A DNA stretch of 43,552 nucleotides from Parvularculaceae bacterium (GTDB lineage: Bacteria; Pseudomonadota; Alphaproteobacteria; Caulobacterales; Parvularculaceae): contig JAGRED010000250.1 in NCBI GenBank assembly GCA_020446725.1, forward strand, positions 1 to 43,552, written 5' to 3'. The notes beneath the pieces are model-generated. The model ran no database searches. It saw nothing but the letters and a program-made list of their open reading frames with translations, and was not told the origin of the DNA. This document shows positions 34,999 through 43,025 of this stretch, piece after piece. The number at the start of each line of letters is the position of its first letter. The stretch's first letter is position 1. Both the position numbers and the translations under genes were made by a program.

Positions 34999-35205
34999 GC
35001 ATCCGCCTGGCCGCCGCCCGCCGCTTCGAAAGAGCCGGGAAGAATGGCCTGACCCGGCCGTAAAGAAAAGGGTGCGCGCCGGATCGCTCGGCTGTGCGCG
35101 GCGACGATTGATACGTTACCCGACGCCCTTTTGCGCGGGTTCGCGCGCGGCGGCGATCTTTATACGGAAGAAAGCTGCAAGTGAAGCGTCGAATGCGCCG
35201 TTCGA
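34999..35205. other. Intergenic region between bpt and the TRAP operon
   Basis: 207 bases, both flanking genes on the minus strand. No ORF or RNA recognised. A minus-strand TATAAA (35164-35159) without a good -35 partner could be the -10 of the TRAP operon promoter, giving a leader of about 150 bases. No convincing terminator for bpt was seen. Confidence 0.35.
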
Positions 35206-35952
35206 TCAGGCCATGCGCGTCCAGCCGCCGGCGGTAAGCCTTTCGAGCGGCTTATAGGCGGCTTTGTACCCCATCTTCGGCGATCCTTCGACCCAATAGC
35301 CGAGATAGACGTAGGAAAGGCCGAATTCGCGCGCGAGCGCCACATGATCGAGGATCATATAGGCGCCGAGACTCCGCGCTTCTTCATCCGGCTCGAAGAA
35401 GGAATAGACCATCGACAGGCCGTCTTTCAGCCGGTCGGTCAGCGCTGCGGCGAGCAGCGTTTCAGAGCCGTCTTCATTCCGTTTCCAGTATTCCGCGATG
35501 AACGTGTCGACCGATGTTTCCTCGACCATTGAGGAATAGTCGAGCACGGTCATCTCAGCCATGCCGCCGTCATGATGGCGCGCGTCGAGATAGGCGCGCA
35601 GCACCGAAAACTGCGCGGAGCTGGCTTTGGGCGCTTTCAGGCGGCGGACGAGATCGGCGTTGCGTTTGATCGTTCGGCGGCGCGAGCGCGTCAGGTCGAA
35701 TTCATCGGCGACGATCCGCACCGGCGTGCACGCGCGGCAGCCGTCGCAGGCGGGCATATAGATGATGTTCTGCGAGCGGCGGAAGCCGCGCTTCGTCAGA
35801 ATGGAATTGAGCGTCGGCGCGGCGGTCCCGCCCAGATAGGAGAAAACCTTCCGTTCGAGCCGGCCTTTGAGATACGGGCAGGGCGAGGGGGCGGTGATAT
35901 AGAACTCGCCGCCATCAAGGCCCAAACGGCGGGAGATTTCTTCGTTGCGCAT
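35206..35952 (-). CDS. bpt: Aspartate/glutamate leucyltransferase (Bpt)
   Basis: N-end-rule enzyme that transfers leucine from Leu-tRNA to proteins beginning with Asp or Glu, marking them for ClpS/ClpAP. 248 residues. The N-terminal domain has SPCPYLKGRLERKVF and the cysteine cluster MPACDGCRACTPVRI; the GNAT-like C-terminal half has LGAYMILDHVALAREFGLSYVYLGYWVEGSPKMGYKAAYKPLE, the diagnostic signature of the Ate/Bpt family. AGGAT precedes the ATG. An inverted repeat lies just upstream. Monocistronic. Confidence 0.96.
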   Translation of the reverse strand: MRNEEISRRLGLDGGEFYITAPSPCPYLKGRLERKVFSYLGGTAAPTLNSILTKRGFRRSQNIIYMPACDGCRACTPVRIVADEFDLTRSRRRTIKRNADLVRRLKAPKASSAQFSVLRAYLDARHHDGGMAEMTVLDYSSMVEETSVDTFIAEYWKRNEDGSETLLAAALTDRLKDGLSMVYSFFEPDEEARSLGAYMILDHVALAREFGLSYVYLGYWVEGSPKMGYKAAYKPLERLTAGGWTRMA

Positions 35953-35964
35953 CAGCCCATCCTA

Positions 35965-35979
35965 CTAAGAGAATCTTAG
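35965..35979. promoter_or_regulatory. Inverted repeat immediately upstream of bpt
   Basis: CTAAGA, GAA, TCTTAG: a perfect 6-bp inverted repeat with a 3-base spacer, 12 bases before the bpt start on the minus strand and next to its ribosome site. It could be an operator or a small mRNA hairpin limiting initiation. Function unproven. Confidence 0.3.
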
Positions 35980-36057
35980 CGGTCGATTTACGGACCGGCA
36001 ACGGTTCGCGCAAAGGCGTTCGGCCGGTGTGCCAAATTTGACTCACCTGTCCGGGGG

Positions 36058-37944
36058 TCAAAGCCGGCCGATCGCCGTGAAAAAGATCGGCGCCGCGATC
36101 GAATAAGCGATCCAGATCAGCACGATCAGCGGAACGCCGACCCTGACGAAGTCGCTGAATTTGTAGTGTCCGGGGGTCATGACGAGAAGGTTTGTCTGAT
36201 AGGCGATCGGCGTCGCAAAGGAGCAGTTTGCGGCGTAGATGACGGTAAGGACGAGGACATGCGGGTCGATCCCCGCCCTCTGGGCGGCGTTGACGGCGAT
36301 CGGCGTGAAGAGGACGACTGTCGCATTGTTGGAAAGCACATTCGTAATTGCTGCGCACAACAAGAAGAACGCCGAAATCAGGATGGCGGGTCCGAACGGC
36401 GCGGCGATGCTCGCGAACAAGTCGCCGATAAGGCGTGCGCCGCCGGTCTCCTGCAATGCCGCCCCCATGGCGAGCGAAGCGCCGATGAGGAGGTAAATCC
36501 GGCGATCGATCGTGCGAGCGGCCTGGCGAATGTTCAAACAGCCAAGCCCGACAATGCTTGCGGCGCCCGCCGTCGCAGCAACGGCGATCGGCAGAAGGCC
36601 AGTGGCGGTCGCCGCAACGACAAGCACGAAGACGAGGGCGGATATCCGCGCATTTCTGGCGTCCGGCAATCCTTCCATCGACCGTTCCATCAGAACGATA
36701 TCGCGATCGGCGCGAAGCGCGCGAAGGTCGTTTATGTCTCCGAGGATGAGAAGCACGTCGCCCGGCTCAAGCCGGATGCGGTGCAATTGCGTTCTCAGCA
36801 TGCGGCTTCGCCGTTCGACGCCGAGGATGACGCAATTTGTCTGGTAGTGAAAACCGATCTGGCCGATGGTCTGGCCGATCATGCGAGAGCCGGGTGCGAT
36901 GATCGCTTCAACGATATTGAGCTGCGCGCGTTGGCTGGACGCCTCATCGTCGCCGAGACTTGTTTCCGCGATGATCCCTTCAAGAACTTCCGGCCGTGTT
37001 TTCAGAAGGTTCGTAAGCGCGGCGCGCGTTGCGGCGATAATCACGACGTCGCCAAGTTTGAAGCGGAAATCTTCAAACGGCGGCAGGATGGCGTCCTCGC
37101 GGCGCTGAACCATCCTGACGGTGACGTCCGGCAGATCGGGGAAAAGGCCGGCGACCGGGCCGACGCCGATCAGAGGATTGCCGCGGCCTATTTCGATCTG
37201 CGCAATGAATTGTTTTCCTTCGCGGTCGGCTGCCTGGTCGCCGCCCGGCGTCGTTCGCTGGGGCAGCACGCGCCGCCCGTATGTTGCGAGAAAAAGGACG
37301 CCGATCGCCGCCAGGAAAAGCCCCATTGGCGATAGTTCGAAAAAGCCGATATCGCCGCCGGGAACGGTCGACCGGTATGACTGGGCTGCCAGAAGGTTCG
37401 TCGACGACCCGATAATGGTCGTCATGCCGCCGAAGATTGAAAGAAAGGACAGCGGGATCATCACGCGCGAGGCTGCAATTTTCGCCTGCGCCGCCATCGC
37501 GGCGACGATCGGAATGAACATGACGACAACGGGCGTGTTGTTGAGGAACGCGCTGACGATCATGACGATCAGGAACACCGCGGCTGTGGTCAGGCGCGGC
37601 CGCTTTTCCTGAAAGACGAGAAGTTGCTTCGTCGGATATTCAAACGCGCCCGACTGAAACATCGCCTGTCCGATGACCAAGAGGCCCATGATTGCAAAAA
37701 GGGCGGGACTGGCGAAGCCGCGCAGCAACACCTCCGGCGTCAGAAGTTCGCCTGTCGTCGCGCCCGTAAGCGGCGCGAAGGCGAACAGGCAGAGCAGGGC
37801 CGTCAGCGAGCCGAGCGAGACCATTTCAAGCGAGAACCGGTCAAGGCTGAACGCAACGACCGTAGCGAGGATGATCGCGAGGGCGGCCCACATCTGCCAG
37901 GGATGCGCCGTCAGCAAGGCGAGCGCGCCGTCGACGATGGTCAT
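36058..37944 (-). CDS. SLC13-family permease with two RCK_C (TrkA-C) domains
   Basis: 628-residue inner-membrane anion/solute symporter. About five helices and a re-entrant region precede a cytosolic insert, including FLNNTPVVVMFIPIV (SNT/NNT-type sodium site) and GGMTTIIGSSTNLLA. The central cytosolic part holds two TrkA-C-like segments (about 255-345 and 350-425, with LNIVEAIIAPGSRMIGQTIGQIGF and LEPGDVLLILGD). The second transmembrane half contains ITNVLSNNATVVLFTPIAV. Substrate is unknown; sulfate, dicarboxylates and phosphate are family options. ATG at 37944 preferred (GAGGA 10 bases before); a GTG extension to 38007 is possible. Confidence 0.9.
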   Translation of the reverse strand: MTIVDGALALLTAHPWQMWAALAIILATVVAFSLDRFSLEMVSLGSLTALLCLFAFAPLTGATTGELLTPEVLLRGFASPALFAIMGLLVIGQAMFQSGAFEYPTKQLLVFQEKRPRLTTAAVFLIVMIVSAFLNNTPVVVMFIPIVAAMAAQAKIAASRVMIPLSFLSIFGGMTTIIGSSTNLLAAQSYRSTVPGGDIGFFELSPMGLFLAAIGVLFLATYGRRVLPQRTTPGGDQAADREGKQFIAQIEIGRGNPLIGVGPVAGLFPDLPDVTVRMVQRREDAILPPFEDFRFKLGDVVIIAATRAALTNLLKTRPEVLEGIIAETSLGDDEASSQRAQLNIVEAIIAPGSRMIGQTIGQIGFHYQTNCVILGVERRSRMLRTQLHRIRLEPGDVLLILGDINDLRALRADRDIVLMERSMEGLPDARNARISALVFVLVVAATATGLLPIAVAATAGAASIVGLGCLNIRQAARTIDRRIYLLIGASLAMGAALQETGGARLIGDLFASIAAPFGPAILISAFFLLCAAITNVLSNNATVVLFTPIAVNAAQRAGIDPHVLVLTVIYAANCSFATPIAYQTNLLVMTPGHYKFSDFVRVGVPLIVLIWIAYSIAAPIFFTAIGRL

Positions 37945-38099
37945 CAGGGTCCGGTCCTCGAATGAAGTCTCATGCTTTTTATTTGACGTGATTGGTGCTA
38001 ACCGCACAAGCCGACTGAAAGAGTGATGTTGTATCAGGGGAACCGATCAAGGCGCGCCTTACTTGGGCGCCGGCCCTGAAAATTGAGGCTAAAGGCGCC

Positions 38100-38582
38100 G
38101 TGACTGATCCCTTCCGCCCTCTGAAAGACGCTTTCGGCCGGTTTGCGACCGGCGTATGCGTCGCCGCATGCGTCAATCAGCGCGGCGAAGCGACCGCGAT
38201 CACGATCAATTCGTTCACGTCCGTATCCCTTGAGCCGCCGCTTGTTCTGTGGTGCATCGAAAATCGGGCTTCGGCCTTCGATGACTTTTCGCGCGCCCAT
38301 TCCTATTCGGTGAGCATTCTCAAGCAGGATCAGCAGCACGTCGCCGAGCGTTTCGCGCGGCATAATCCGCCGCCGCTCGCGCGCAATGATTTTGATGTCT
38401 GGAAGACAGGCGCGCCCATCATCAAGGGACGGCTCGCCGGCTTTGACTGCGAGATTGTTGACCGGCATCAATCGGGGGATCACGTCATTCTGGTCGCCAG
38501 GGTGGTTCAGTTCGATTCATATCCCGGGGCGCCGCTGCTGTATTTCGCGAGCGGTTATGCAAATGGGCCGCATACGGATTAA
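38100..38582 (+). CDS. Flavin reductase family protein (FMN-binding split barrel)
   Basis: 160-residue flavin reductase-like domain: FRPLKDAFGRFATGVCVAACVN, ATAITINSFTSVSLEPPLVLWCIEN (flavin-binding T-x-x-S-F-x-S-V-S-x-x-P motif), YSVSILKQDQQHVAERFA and GDHVILVARVVQFD. Typically it supplies reduced FMN/FAD to a monooxygenase, but no partner monooxygenase adjoins. GTG start at 38100. The hydroxyacid dehydrogenase begins 18 bases after its stop, so they are probably co-transcribed. Confidence 0.9.
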   Translation: MTDPFRPLKDAFGRFATGVCVAACVNQRGEATAITINSFTSVSLEPPLVLWCIENRASAFDDFSRAHSYSVSILKQDQQHVAERFARHNPPPLARNDFDVWKTGAPIIKGRLAGFDCEIVDRHQSGDHVILVARVVQFDSYPGAPLLYFASGYANGPHTD

Positions 38583-38600
38583 GCGGCGAGGAGTTGACGC

Positions 38601-39449
38601 GTGAAAGTCGCCTTTCTCGGTCTTGGCGTCATGGGATTTCCGATGGCGGGGCATCTCGCCGCCAAAGGGCATGAGGTCGTCGTTTACAACCGGACGCCGG
38701 CGAAAGCCGCCCGCTGGACGGCGGCCCATAAAGGTGTCGCCGCCGGCGATCCCGCCGAGGCCGCGAAGGGCGCGGAAATCGTTTTCGCCTGTCTTGGCGA
38801 TGATCCGGATGTCGAGGCGGTGCTCGACGCCGCGGCGCCGGCGATCGGGGACGGGACGATCGTTGTCGATCATACGACGGCGAGCCCGGCGCTCGCCCGG
38901 CGGCTCGCCGGGCGCTTTCGCGAGGCGGGGGCGGGATTTCTCGATGCGCCGGTCTCGGGCGGACAGGCGGGCGCGGAAAACGGCAAGCTTTCCGTCATGT
39001 GCGGCGGAGAAGCGGCGGATTTCGAACGGGCGCGCCCGGCGATGGAGGCTTATGCCGCCCGCATCGTCCATGTCGGCCCGTCCGGCCACGGCCAGCTTTG
39101 CAAGGCGGTCAATCAGATCTGCATCGCCGGGCTCGTTCAGGCCCTCTCCGAGGGGGTGCATTTCGCCAAGGAAGCGGGCCTAGATCTCGATCGGGTCTAT
39201 GAGGCGATCTCAGGGGGCGCCGCCCAGTCCTGGCAGATGAGCAATCGCATGCAGACGATGGCCCAGGGCGATTTCGATTTCGGCTTCGCCGTCAATTGGA
39301 TGCGGAAGGATTTGCGGATTGCGCTCGAAGAAGCGCGGTCGAGCGGGGCGCGGCTCCCGGTAACCGCTCTGGTTGACCAATTCTATGCCGATATCCAGGC
39401 GATGGGCGGCGGCCGGCTCGACACGTCGAGCCTTATCAAACGCCTTTGA
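38601..39449 (+). CDS. NAD(P)-dependent beta-hydroxyacid dehydrogenase (3-hydroxyisobutyrate dehydrogenase family)
   Basis: 282 residues. Rossmann motif FLGLGVMGFPMAGHL (GxGxMG, 7-12), YNRTPAKA after the second strand, substrate-binding DAPVSGG at 115-121 and catalytic K168 in GQLCKAVNQ with N171. The C-terminal SNRMQTMAQGDFDFGFAVNWMRKDL segment is typical. Members oxidise 3-hydroxyisobutyrate, tartronate semialdehyde or succinic semialdehyde analogues; specificity cannot be told. GTG start with GAGGAG 7 bases before. Confidence 0.93.
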   Translation: MKVAFLGLGVMGFPMAGHLAAKGHEVVVYNRTPAKAARWTAAHKGVAAGDPAEAAKGAEIVFACLGDDPDVEAVLDAAAPAIGDGTIVVDHTTASPALARRLAGRFREAGAGFLDAPVSGGQAGAENGKLSVMCGGEAADFERARPAMEAYAARIVHVGPSGHGQLCKAVNQICIAGLVQALSEGVHFAKEAGLDLDRVYEAISGGAAQSWQMSNRMQTMAQGDFDFGFAVNWMRKDLRIALEEARSSGARLPVTALVDQFYADIQAMGGGRLDTSSLIKRL

Positions 39450-39620
39450 TCGTCGCATCCCCTTCGCGGCATCGGGACGATTGTTAAAATATTCTCAGAA
39501 TTGGCCTTCGCGCGCCTCGACTCTTCGTGATTCGAATTGTAATTATATAACCTCCAGTCGGAGTGGGTGGTCCGACGGGGTATCTGACAAACGTTTGTTT
39601 GCGGAAGGGCGCGTAAACCG
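39450..39620. other. AT-rich intergenic segment upstream of the small membrane protein
   Basis: About 170 bases with TTGTTAAAATATT (near 39481) and AATTATATAA (near 39541), standing out from the GC-rich surroundings. It probably carries a promoter, but no clear -35/-10 pair with normal spacing could be assigned. Confidence 0.4.
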
Positions 39621-39803
39621 ATGCTATCGATCGCTGCGACGGTCGGCATTGTGAGCTTGGGGCTCCTGCTGATCGCGGTTATCGGATTGCTTCGCCAGTT
39701 GGGGGCGGGCGAAGCGGCCAAAGGTCTCCTCTTTCTTACCGGCGCAATCTTTCTCGTGGTCATTGCGTCGACCTATGTCCCGGTGTTGATCAGCGGGTTC
39801 TAA
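39621..39803 (+). CDS. Small two-helix membrane protein of unknown function
   Basis: 60 residues with two predicted membrane helices: about 4-24 (IAATVGIVSLGLLLIAVIGLL) and 37-57 (LFLTGAIFLVVIASTYVPVLI) joined by a short RQLGAGEAAKG loop. GGAAGGG lies about 9 bases before the ATG. The 170 bases upstream are AT-rich (for example AATTATATAA near 39541), as expected for a promoter, and a stable inverted repeat follows. No family recognised. Third-position GC preference and the signals make it plausible, but it could be a chance frame. Confidence 0.55.
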   Translation: MLSIAATVGIVSLGLLLIAVIGLLRQLGAGEAAKGLLFLTGAIFLVVIASTYVPVLISGF

Positions 39804-39827
39804 GGGGCAAGGCTGCACAATCTTTCC

Positions 39828-39857
39828 GGAACCGGCGTCAGCGATGGCGCCGGTTCC
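39828..39857 (+). terminator. Strong inverted repeat after the small membrane protein, terminator-like
   Basis: GGAACCGGCG (39828-39837) pairs perfectly with CGCCGGTTCC (39848-39857) across a 10-base loop; the flanking C/G extends it to 11 bp. The plus-strand tail is GTCGCTTTGC, with only a weak T-run, so termination may be rho-assisted. Confidence 0.5.
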
Positions 39858-39935
39858 GTCGCTTTGCTGCATACGGCGATTGCTGCGGACCGTCCTGCAT
39901 CGCAAAATCGGCTTTCATGAGATGATGGAGGCTTG

Positions 39936-41093
39936 ATGTCCGCGCTGCAAACGGCGACCCCGAACTGGAAAACCGACGATCTCGTTCTTTTCGAAGATGA
40001 GGTCTACAAATTTTTCCGCCGCGAGCTTCACCCGCATGTCGAGACCTGGCGGGACCAGGGCAAGGTCGATCGCTGGGCCTGGGAAAAGGCAGGCGAGGCG
40101 GGATTGCTCTGCATGTCGATGCCGGAGGAATACGGCGGCGCCGGCGGCACTTTCGCGCATGAACAGATCTTCTGCGAACAGCAGGTGCGCGCAGGCGTCG
40201 AAGGGTTCGGCGCGGGGCTCCATAACTGCATCGTCGCGCCTTACATCCTTCACTACGGAACGGAAGAACAGAAAAAGCGCTTGCTGCCGCGCATGGCGAA
40301 AGGCGAGCTGATCGGTGCCATCGCGATGACGGAGCCGGGGACGGGGTCCGACCTTCAGGCGGTAAAAACGACGGCGGTCAGGCAAGGCAACCAATACGTC
40401 GTCAACGGGTCGAAGACATTCATCACCAACGGCCAGACGGCCAACCTCGTCATCGTCGTCGCCAAGACTGATCCGTCGGAAGGCGCCAAGGGCGTGTCGC
40501 TGATGGTCGTCGAAACGGACGAGGTCGACGGGTTTCGTCGCGGGCGCAACCTGAAGAAACTCGGCAACAAGGCGCAGGACACGTCCGAACTTTTTTTTGA
40601 CGACGTGAAAATCCCGACCGAGAACCTGCTCGGAACGCAGGAAGGGATGGGCTTCTTCCAGTTGATGCAGCAATTGCCGCAGGAGCGCCAGCAGATCGCG
40701 GTCATCGCAATCGCCGCAATTGAGCGCGCGCTCGAACTCACCATCAGCTACACGAAAGAGCGTCAGGCCTTCGGTCGGCCGGTGTTCAATTTCCAGAACA
40801 CGCAGTTCAAGCTCGCCGAGTGCAAGGCGAAGGCGACAATGGCGCGCGTTTTCGTCGATTACTGCACCGGCCTTCTCATTGAAGGAAAGCTCGACGCCGC
40901 GACGGCGTCCATGTCGAAAATGCTGCTGACCGATCTCGAGAACGAGATCATCGACGAATGCCTGCAGCTGCATGGCGGTTACGGCTATATGGATGAATAT
41001 CCGATCAGCCGAATGTACGCCGATGCGCGCGTGCAGCGCATCTATGGCGGCACGAATGAGATCATGAAGCTCCTGATCGCGCGGTCGATGTAG
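39936..41093 (+). CDS. Acyl-CoA dehydrogenase (long-chain/isovaleryl-type active site)
   Basis: FAD enzyme catalysing alpha,beta-dehydrogenation of acyl-CoA. 385 residues from the ATG at 39936 (GGAGG four bases upstream; a TTG at 39933 is less likely). Motifs: MPEEYGGAGG, AIAMTEPGTGSDLQAVKT (FAD-binding), YVVNGSKTFITNG, QAFGRPVFNFQN, and C-terminal LQLHGGYGYMDEYPISRMYADARVQRIYGGTNEIM. The last motif has IYGGT rather than IYEGT, so the MCAD-type catalytic Glu is missing; a Glu in LPQER (about residue 250) occupies the LCAD/IVD position. The SDR gene follows with no gap. Confidence 0.95.
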   Translation: MSALQTATPNWKTDDLVLFEDEVYKFFRRELHPHVETWRDQGKVDRWAWEKAGEAGLLCMSMPEEYGGAGGTFAHEQIFCEQQVRAGVEGFGAGLHNCIVAPYILHYGTEEQKKRLLPRMAKGELIGAIAMTEPGTGSDLQAVKTTAVRQGNQYVVNGSKTFITNGQTANLVIVVAKTDPSEGAKGVSLMVVETDEVDGFRRGRNLKKLGNKAQDTSELFFDDVKIPTENLLGTQEGMGFFQLMQQLPQERQQIAVIAIAAIERALELTISYTKERQAFGRPVFNFQNTQFKLAECKAKATMARVFVDYCTGLLIEGKLDAATASMSKMLLTDLENEIIDECLQLHGGYGYMDEYPISRMYADARVQRIYGGTNEIMKLLIARSM

Positions 41094-41945
41094 ATGGAAT
41101 TTTCCGGCATTACCGCGTGGGTCACCGGCGCCTCTTCAGGCATCGGGGAGGCGCTGGCGAAAGCGTTGTCGGCGCGCGGCGCAGCGGTCATTCTTTCGGG
41201 CCGGCGCGTCGAGGCGCTTGAAAAGGTCACTTCGGAAATCGACGGCGCTACGTTTGTCCTGCCTTTTGAAGCGACGGATTACGACGCCTTGCCGGCGGTC
41301 GTCGCAAAAGCTCTAGAATGGCGCGGCGGCGTCGATCTTCTGGTCAACAATGCGGGCGTCAGTCAGCGAAGCCTCGCGCTCGACACCTCGTTCGATGTTT
41401 ACCGGCGGATGATGGAGATCGATTTCTTTGCGCCGGTCCGTCTGACGCAGCTTGTCCTGCCGTCGATGACGCGGCGCAAAAGCGGCGGCATTGTCATCGT
41501 CAGTTCTGTCGCCGGAAAGGTCGGCGCGCCGCTGCGCACAGCCTATTGCGCGGCCAAGCACGCCTGCATCGGCTATTTCGACGCTCTGCGCGCGGAAATC
41601 GAGAAAGCCTACGGCGTCAAGATTTGCGTCGTCACGCCGGGCTCGGTCCGCACGAATATTGCGACCAACGCCATGACTGGCGACGGCGCGAAGCGCGGGC
41701 GCTCCGATGATAATATCGAAAACGGCATGCCGCCGGAACAAGCGGCGGCGATGATCCTTGACGGCCTCGCGCACGACAGGCGCGAGGTGATCGTCGCGGA
41801 GGGAATGGAACTGGCGGCGCTTCAGATGCGCGCCCAGAACCCGGATGCGCTATTCGACTTCGTCGCCGCGGAAGGCGCGCGCCTCGCAGAACAACGCGAG
41901 GCGGGCGCGGACATTGAGCCCGCCTTCGTCAACCGCGACAATTGA
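41094..41945 (+). CDS. Short-chain dehydrogenase/reductase (classical SDR)
   Basis: 283 residues. Cofactor motif TGASSGIG at 11-18, structural NNAG at 85-88, catalytic S138, Y151 and K155 (YCAAK). The Arg-rich second strand (LSGRRVE) suggests NADP(H). The C-terminal extension beyond residue 240 resembles DHRS7-like members. The ATG directly follows the acyl-CoA dehydrogenase stop, so the genes are co-translated and the substrate may be a hydroxyacyl or oxo intermediate of the same pathway. Confidence 0.93.
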   Translation: MEFSGITAWVTGASSGIGEALAKALSARGAAVILSGRRVEALEKVTSEIDGATFVLPFEATDYDALPAVVAKALEWRGGVDLLVNNAGVSQRSLALDTSFDVYRRMMEIDFFAPVRLTQLVLPSMTRRKSGGIVIVSSVAGKVGAPLRTAYCAAKHACIGYFDALRAEIEKAYGVKICVVTPGSVRTNIATNAMTGDGAKRGRSDDNIENGMPPEQAAAMILDGLAHDRREVIVAEGMELAALQMRAQNPDALFDFVAAEGARLAEQREAGADIEPAFVNRDN

Positions 41946-41948
41946 CGA

Positions 41949-42188
41949 CTAGTTCTTCGCGAGCATGGCGGCGACCTCATCCTTGAGCGCCATGCGCCGC
42001 CTGCGCAATTCAGCTTCATGCGCGTCGCTCGCCGTTTCAACGCGCGTTTCAAGCCGGTGAATTTCGCGGTTCACCTCATGATATTCGTCGGCAAGCCGCG
42101 CGAAATGGGCGTTGCTCGTCTTGAGCGCATGAATCTTGTCGGCGGCGTCGGGAAATTCCTCGGCTAGTTCGTGCGGCGTATGGGTCAT
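41949..42188 (-). CDS. DUF465 family protein (YdcH-like)
   Basis: 79-residue helical-hairpin protein. HELAEEFPDAADKIHALKTSNAHFARLADEYHEVNREIHRLE is the DUF465 opening, followed by a second charged helix with LRRRRMALKDEVAAMLA. The family is common in proteobacteria and of unknown function. It converges on the SDR gene with a 3-base gap and diverges from the TRIC gene. Confidence 0.92.
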   Translation of the reverse strand: MTHTPHELAEEFPDAADKIHALKTSNAHFARLADEYHEVNREIHRLETRVETASDAHEAELRRRRMALKDEVAAMLAKN

Positions 42189-42243
42189 TTCGCTCCTCAG
42201 TTTTTGCGAATAGGCATCTTATCCGCCATAGGACGGCGCGGAA

Positions 42244-42951
42244 TTGATGGAAGTCAAACGCACGCCTGCGCCGGCGAATTTTCCCTTTGCGCCGGCTGAA
42301 TCAGCTATTTCTGCCGGCATGGATACGGAAGCGGTTTTCGCCGCGCTCAACGTTTTCGGTCTGTTCGTTTTCGCGATTTCAGGCGCGCTGACGGCGCTGC
42401 GGAACGATCTCGATATTCTAAGCGTCATGATGACCGCTTTCATCACGGGGGTCGGGGGCGGCACCATTCGCGACGTCTTGCTGGGCGAGTTTCCGGTCTG
42501 GTGGATCCGTGACGCCGATGCGGTCGCGATCTGCATCGCGGGGGCTGTCGCCGCGATGGCCGCGCAACCCGTTTTCGCCTCGCGCCTCAAGGCGTTAATC
42601 TGGGCGGATGCGCTCGGCCTTGCCGTCTTCTCCATTCTCGGCGCCCAGGCGGCGCTTGCGTCCGGCGCGCCGACCTTCATCGCGATCTTCATGGGCGGCG
42701 TTTCCGCGACCTTCGGCGGTTTGATCAGGGATGTGCTGTTGAACGAGCCTTCGCTCTTTATGAAACAGGATGTCTATGTGACCGCGGCGCTCGCCGGCGG
42801 CGGCGTCTACGTGGCGTTGCTTGAGATCGGCGTAAGCGAGGCGGCGGCGGCGCCCGTCGCGGCGGTCGTCGCCTTTCTGATCCGGGCGGCCGCCATTCTC
42901 TTCAACATATCGGTGCCGAAAGTCGGTCGTCCGCGTCGAAACGAGCTTTAG
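42244..42951 (+). CDS. TRIC-family (UPF0126/YicG-like) membrane protein
   Basis: Trimeric intracellular cation-channel-type protein with two three-helix repeats plus a seventh helix. Signature segments: GLFVFAISGALTALRNDLDILSV, FITGVGGGTIRDVLLGEFPVWWI and the second-repeat FMGGVSATFGGLIRDVLLNEPSLF. The paired GGGxxRD / GGLxRD motifs line the pore. ATG 42244 gives 235 residues; an in-frame ATG at 42319 would give 210, closer to family length and starting just before helix 1. Neither has a strong ribosome site. Monocistronic. Confidence 0.92.
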   Translation: MMEVKRTPAPANFPFAPAESAISAGMDTEAVFAALNVFGLFVFAISGALTALRNDLDILSVMMTAFITGVGGGTIRDVLLGEFPVWWIRDADAVAICIAGAVAAMAAQPVFASRLKALIWADALGLAVFSILGAQAALASGAPTFIAIFMGGVSATFGGLIRDVLLNEPSLFMKQDVYVTAALAGGGVYVALLEIGVSEAAAAPVAAVVAFLIRAAAILFNISVPKVGRPRRNEL

Positions 42952-43025
42952 CCGCGGCAGGCCGCATCGGCCGCTCATGCGGACCTGCCTAGTCTCGCGT
43001 GTCGGATGCATGAGGAGAAAGACGC

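Noticed and set aside
36166-37335. 389-residue plus-strand frame across the SLC13 permease
   Set aside because: Arg/Asp/His-rich composition typical of antisense translation of a GC-rich membrane gene; the minus-strand protein has clear family motifs.
39915-40973. 352-residue minus-strand frame opposite the acyl-CoA dehydrogenase
   Set aside because: Antisense shadow; the plus strand encodes a full acyl-CoA dehydrogenase with all motifs.
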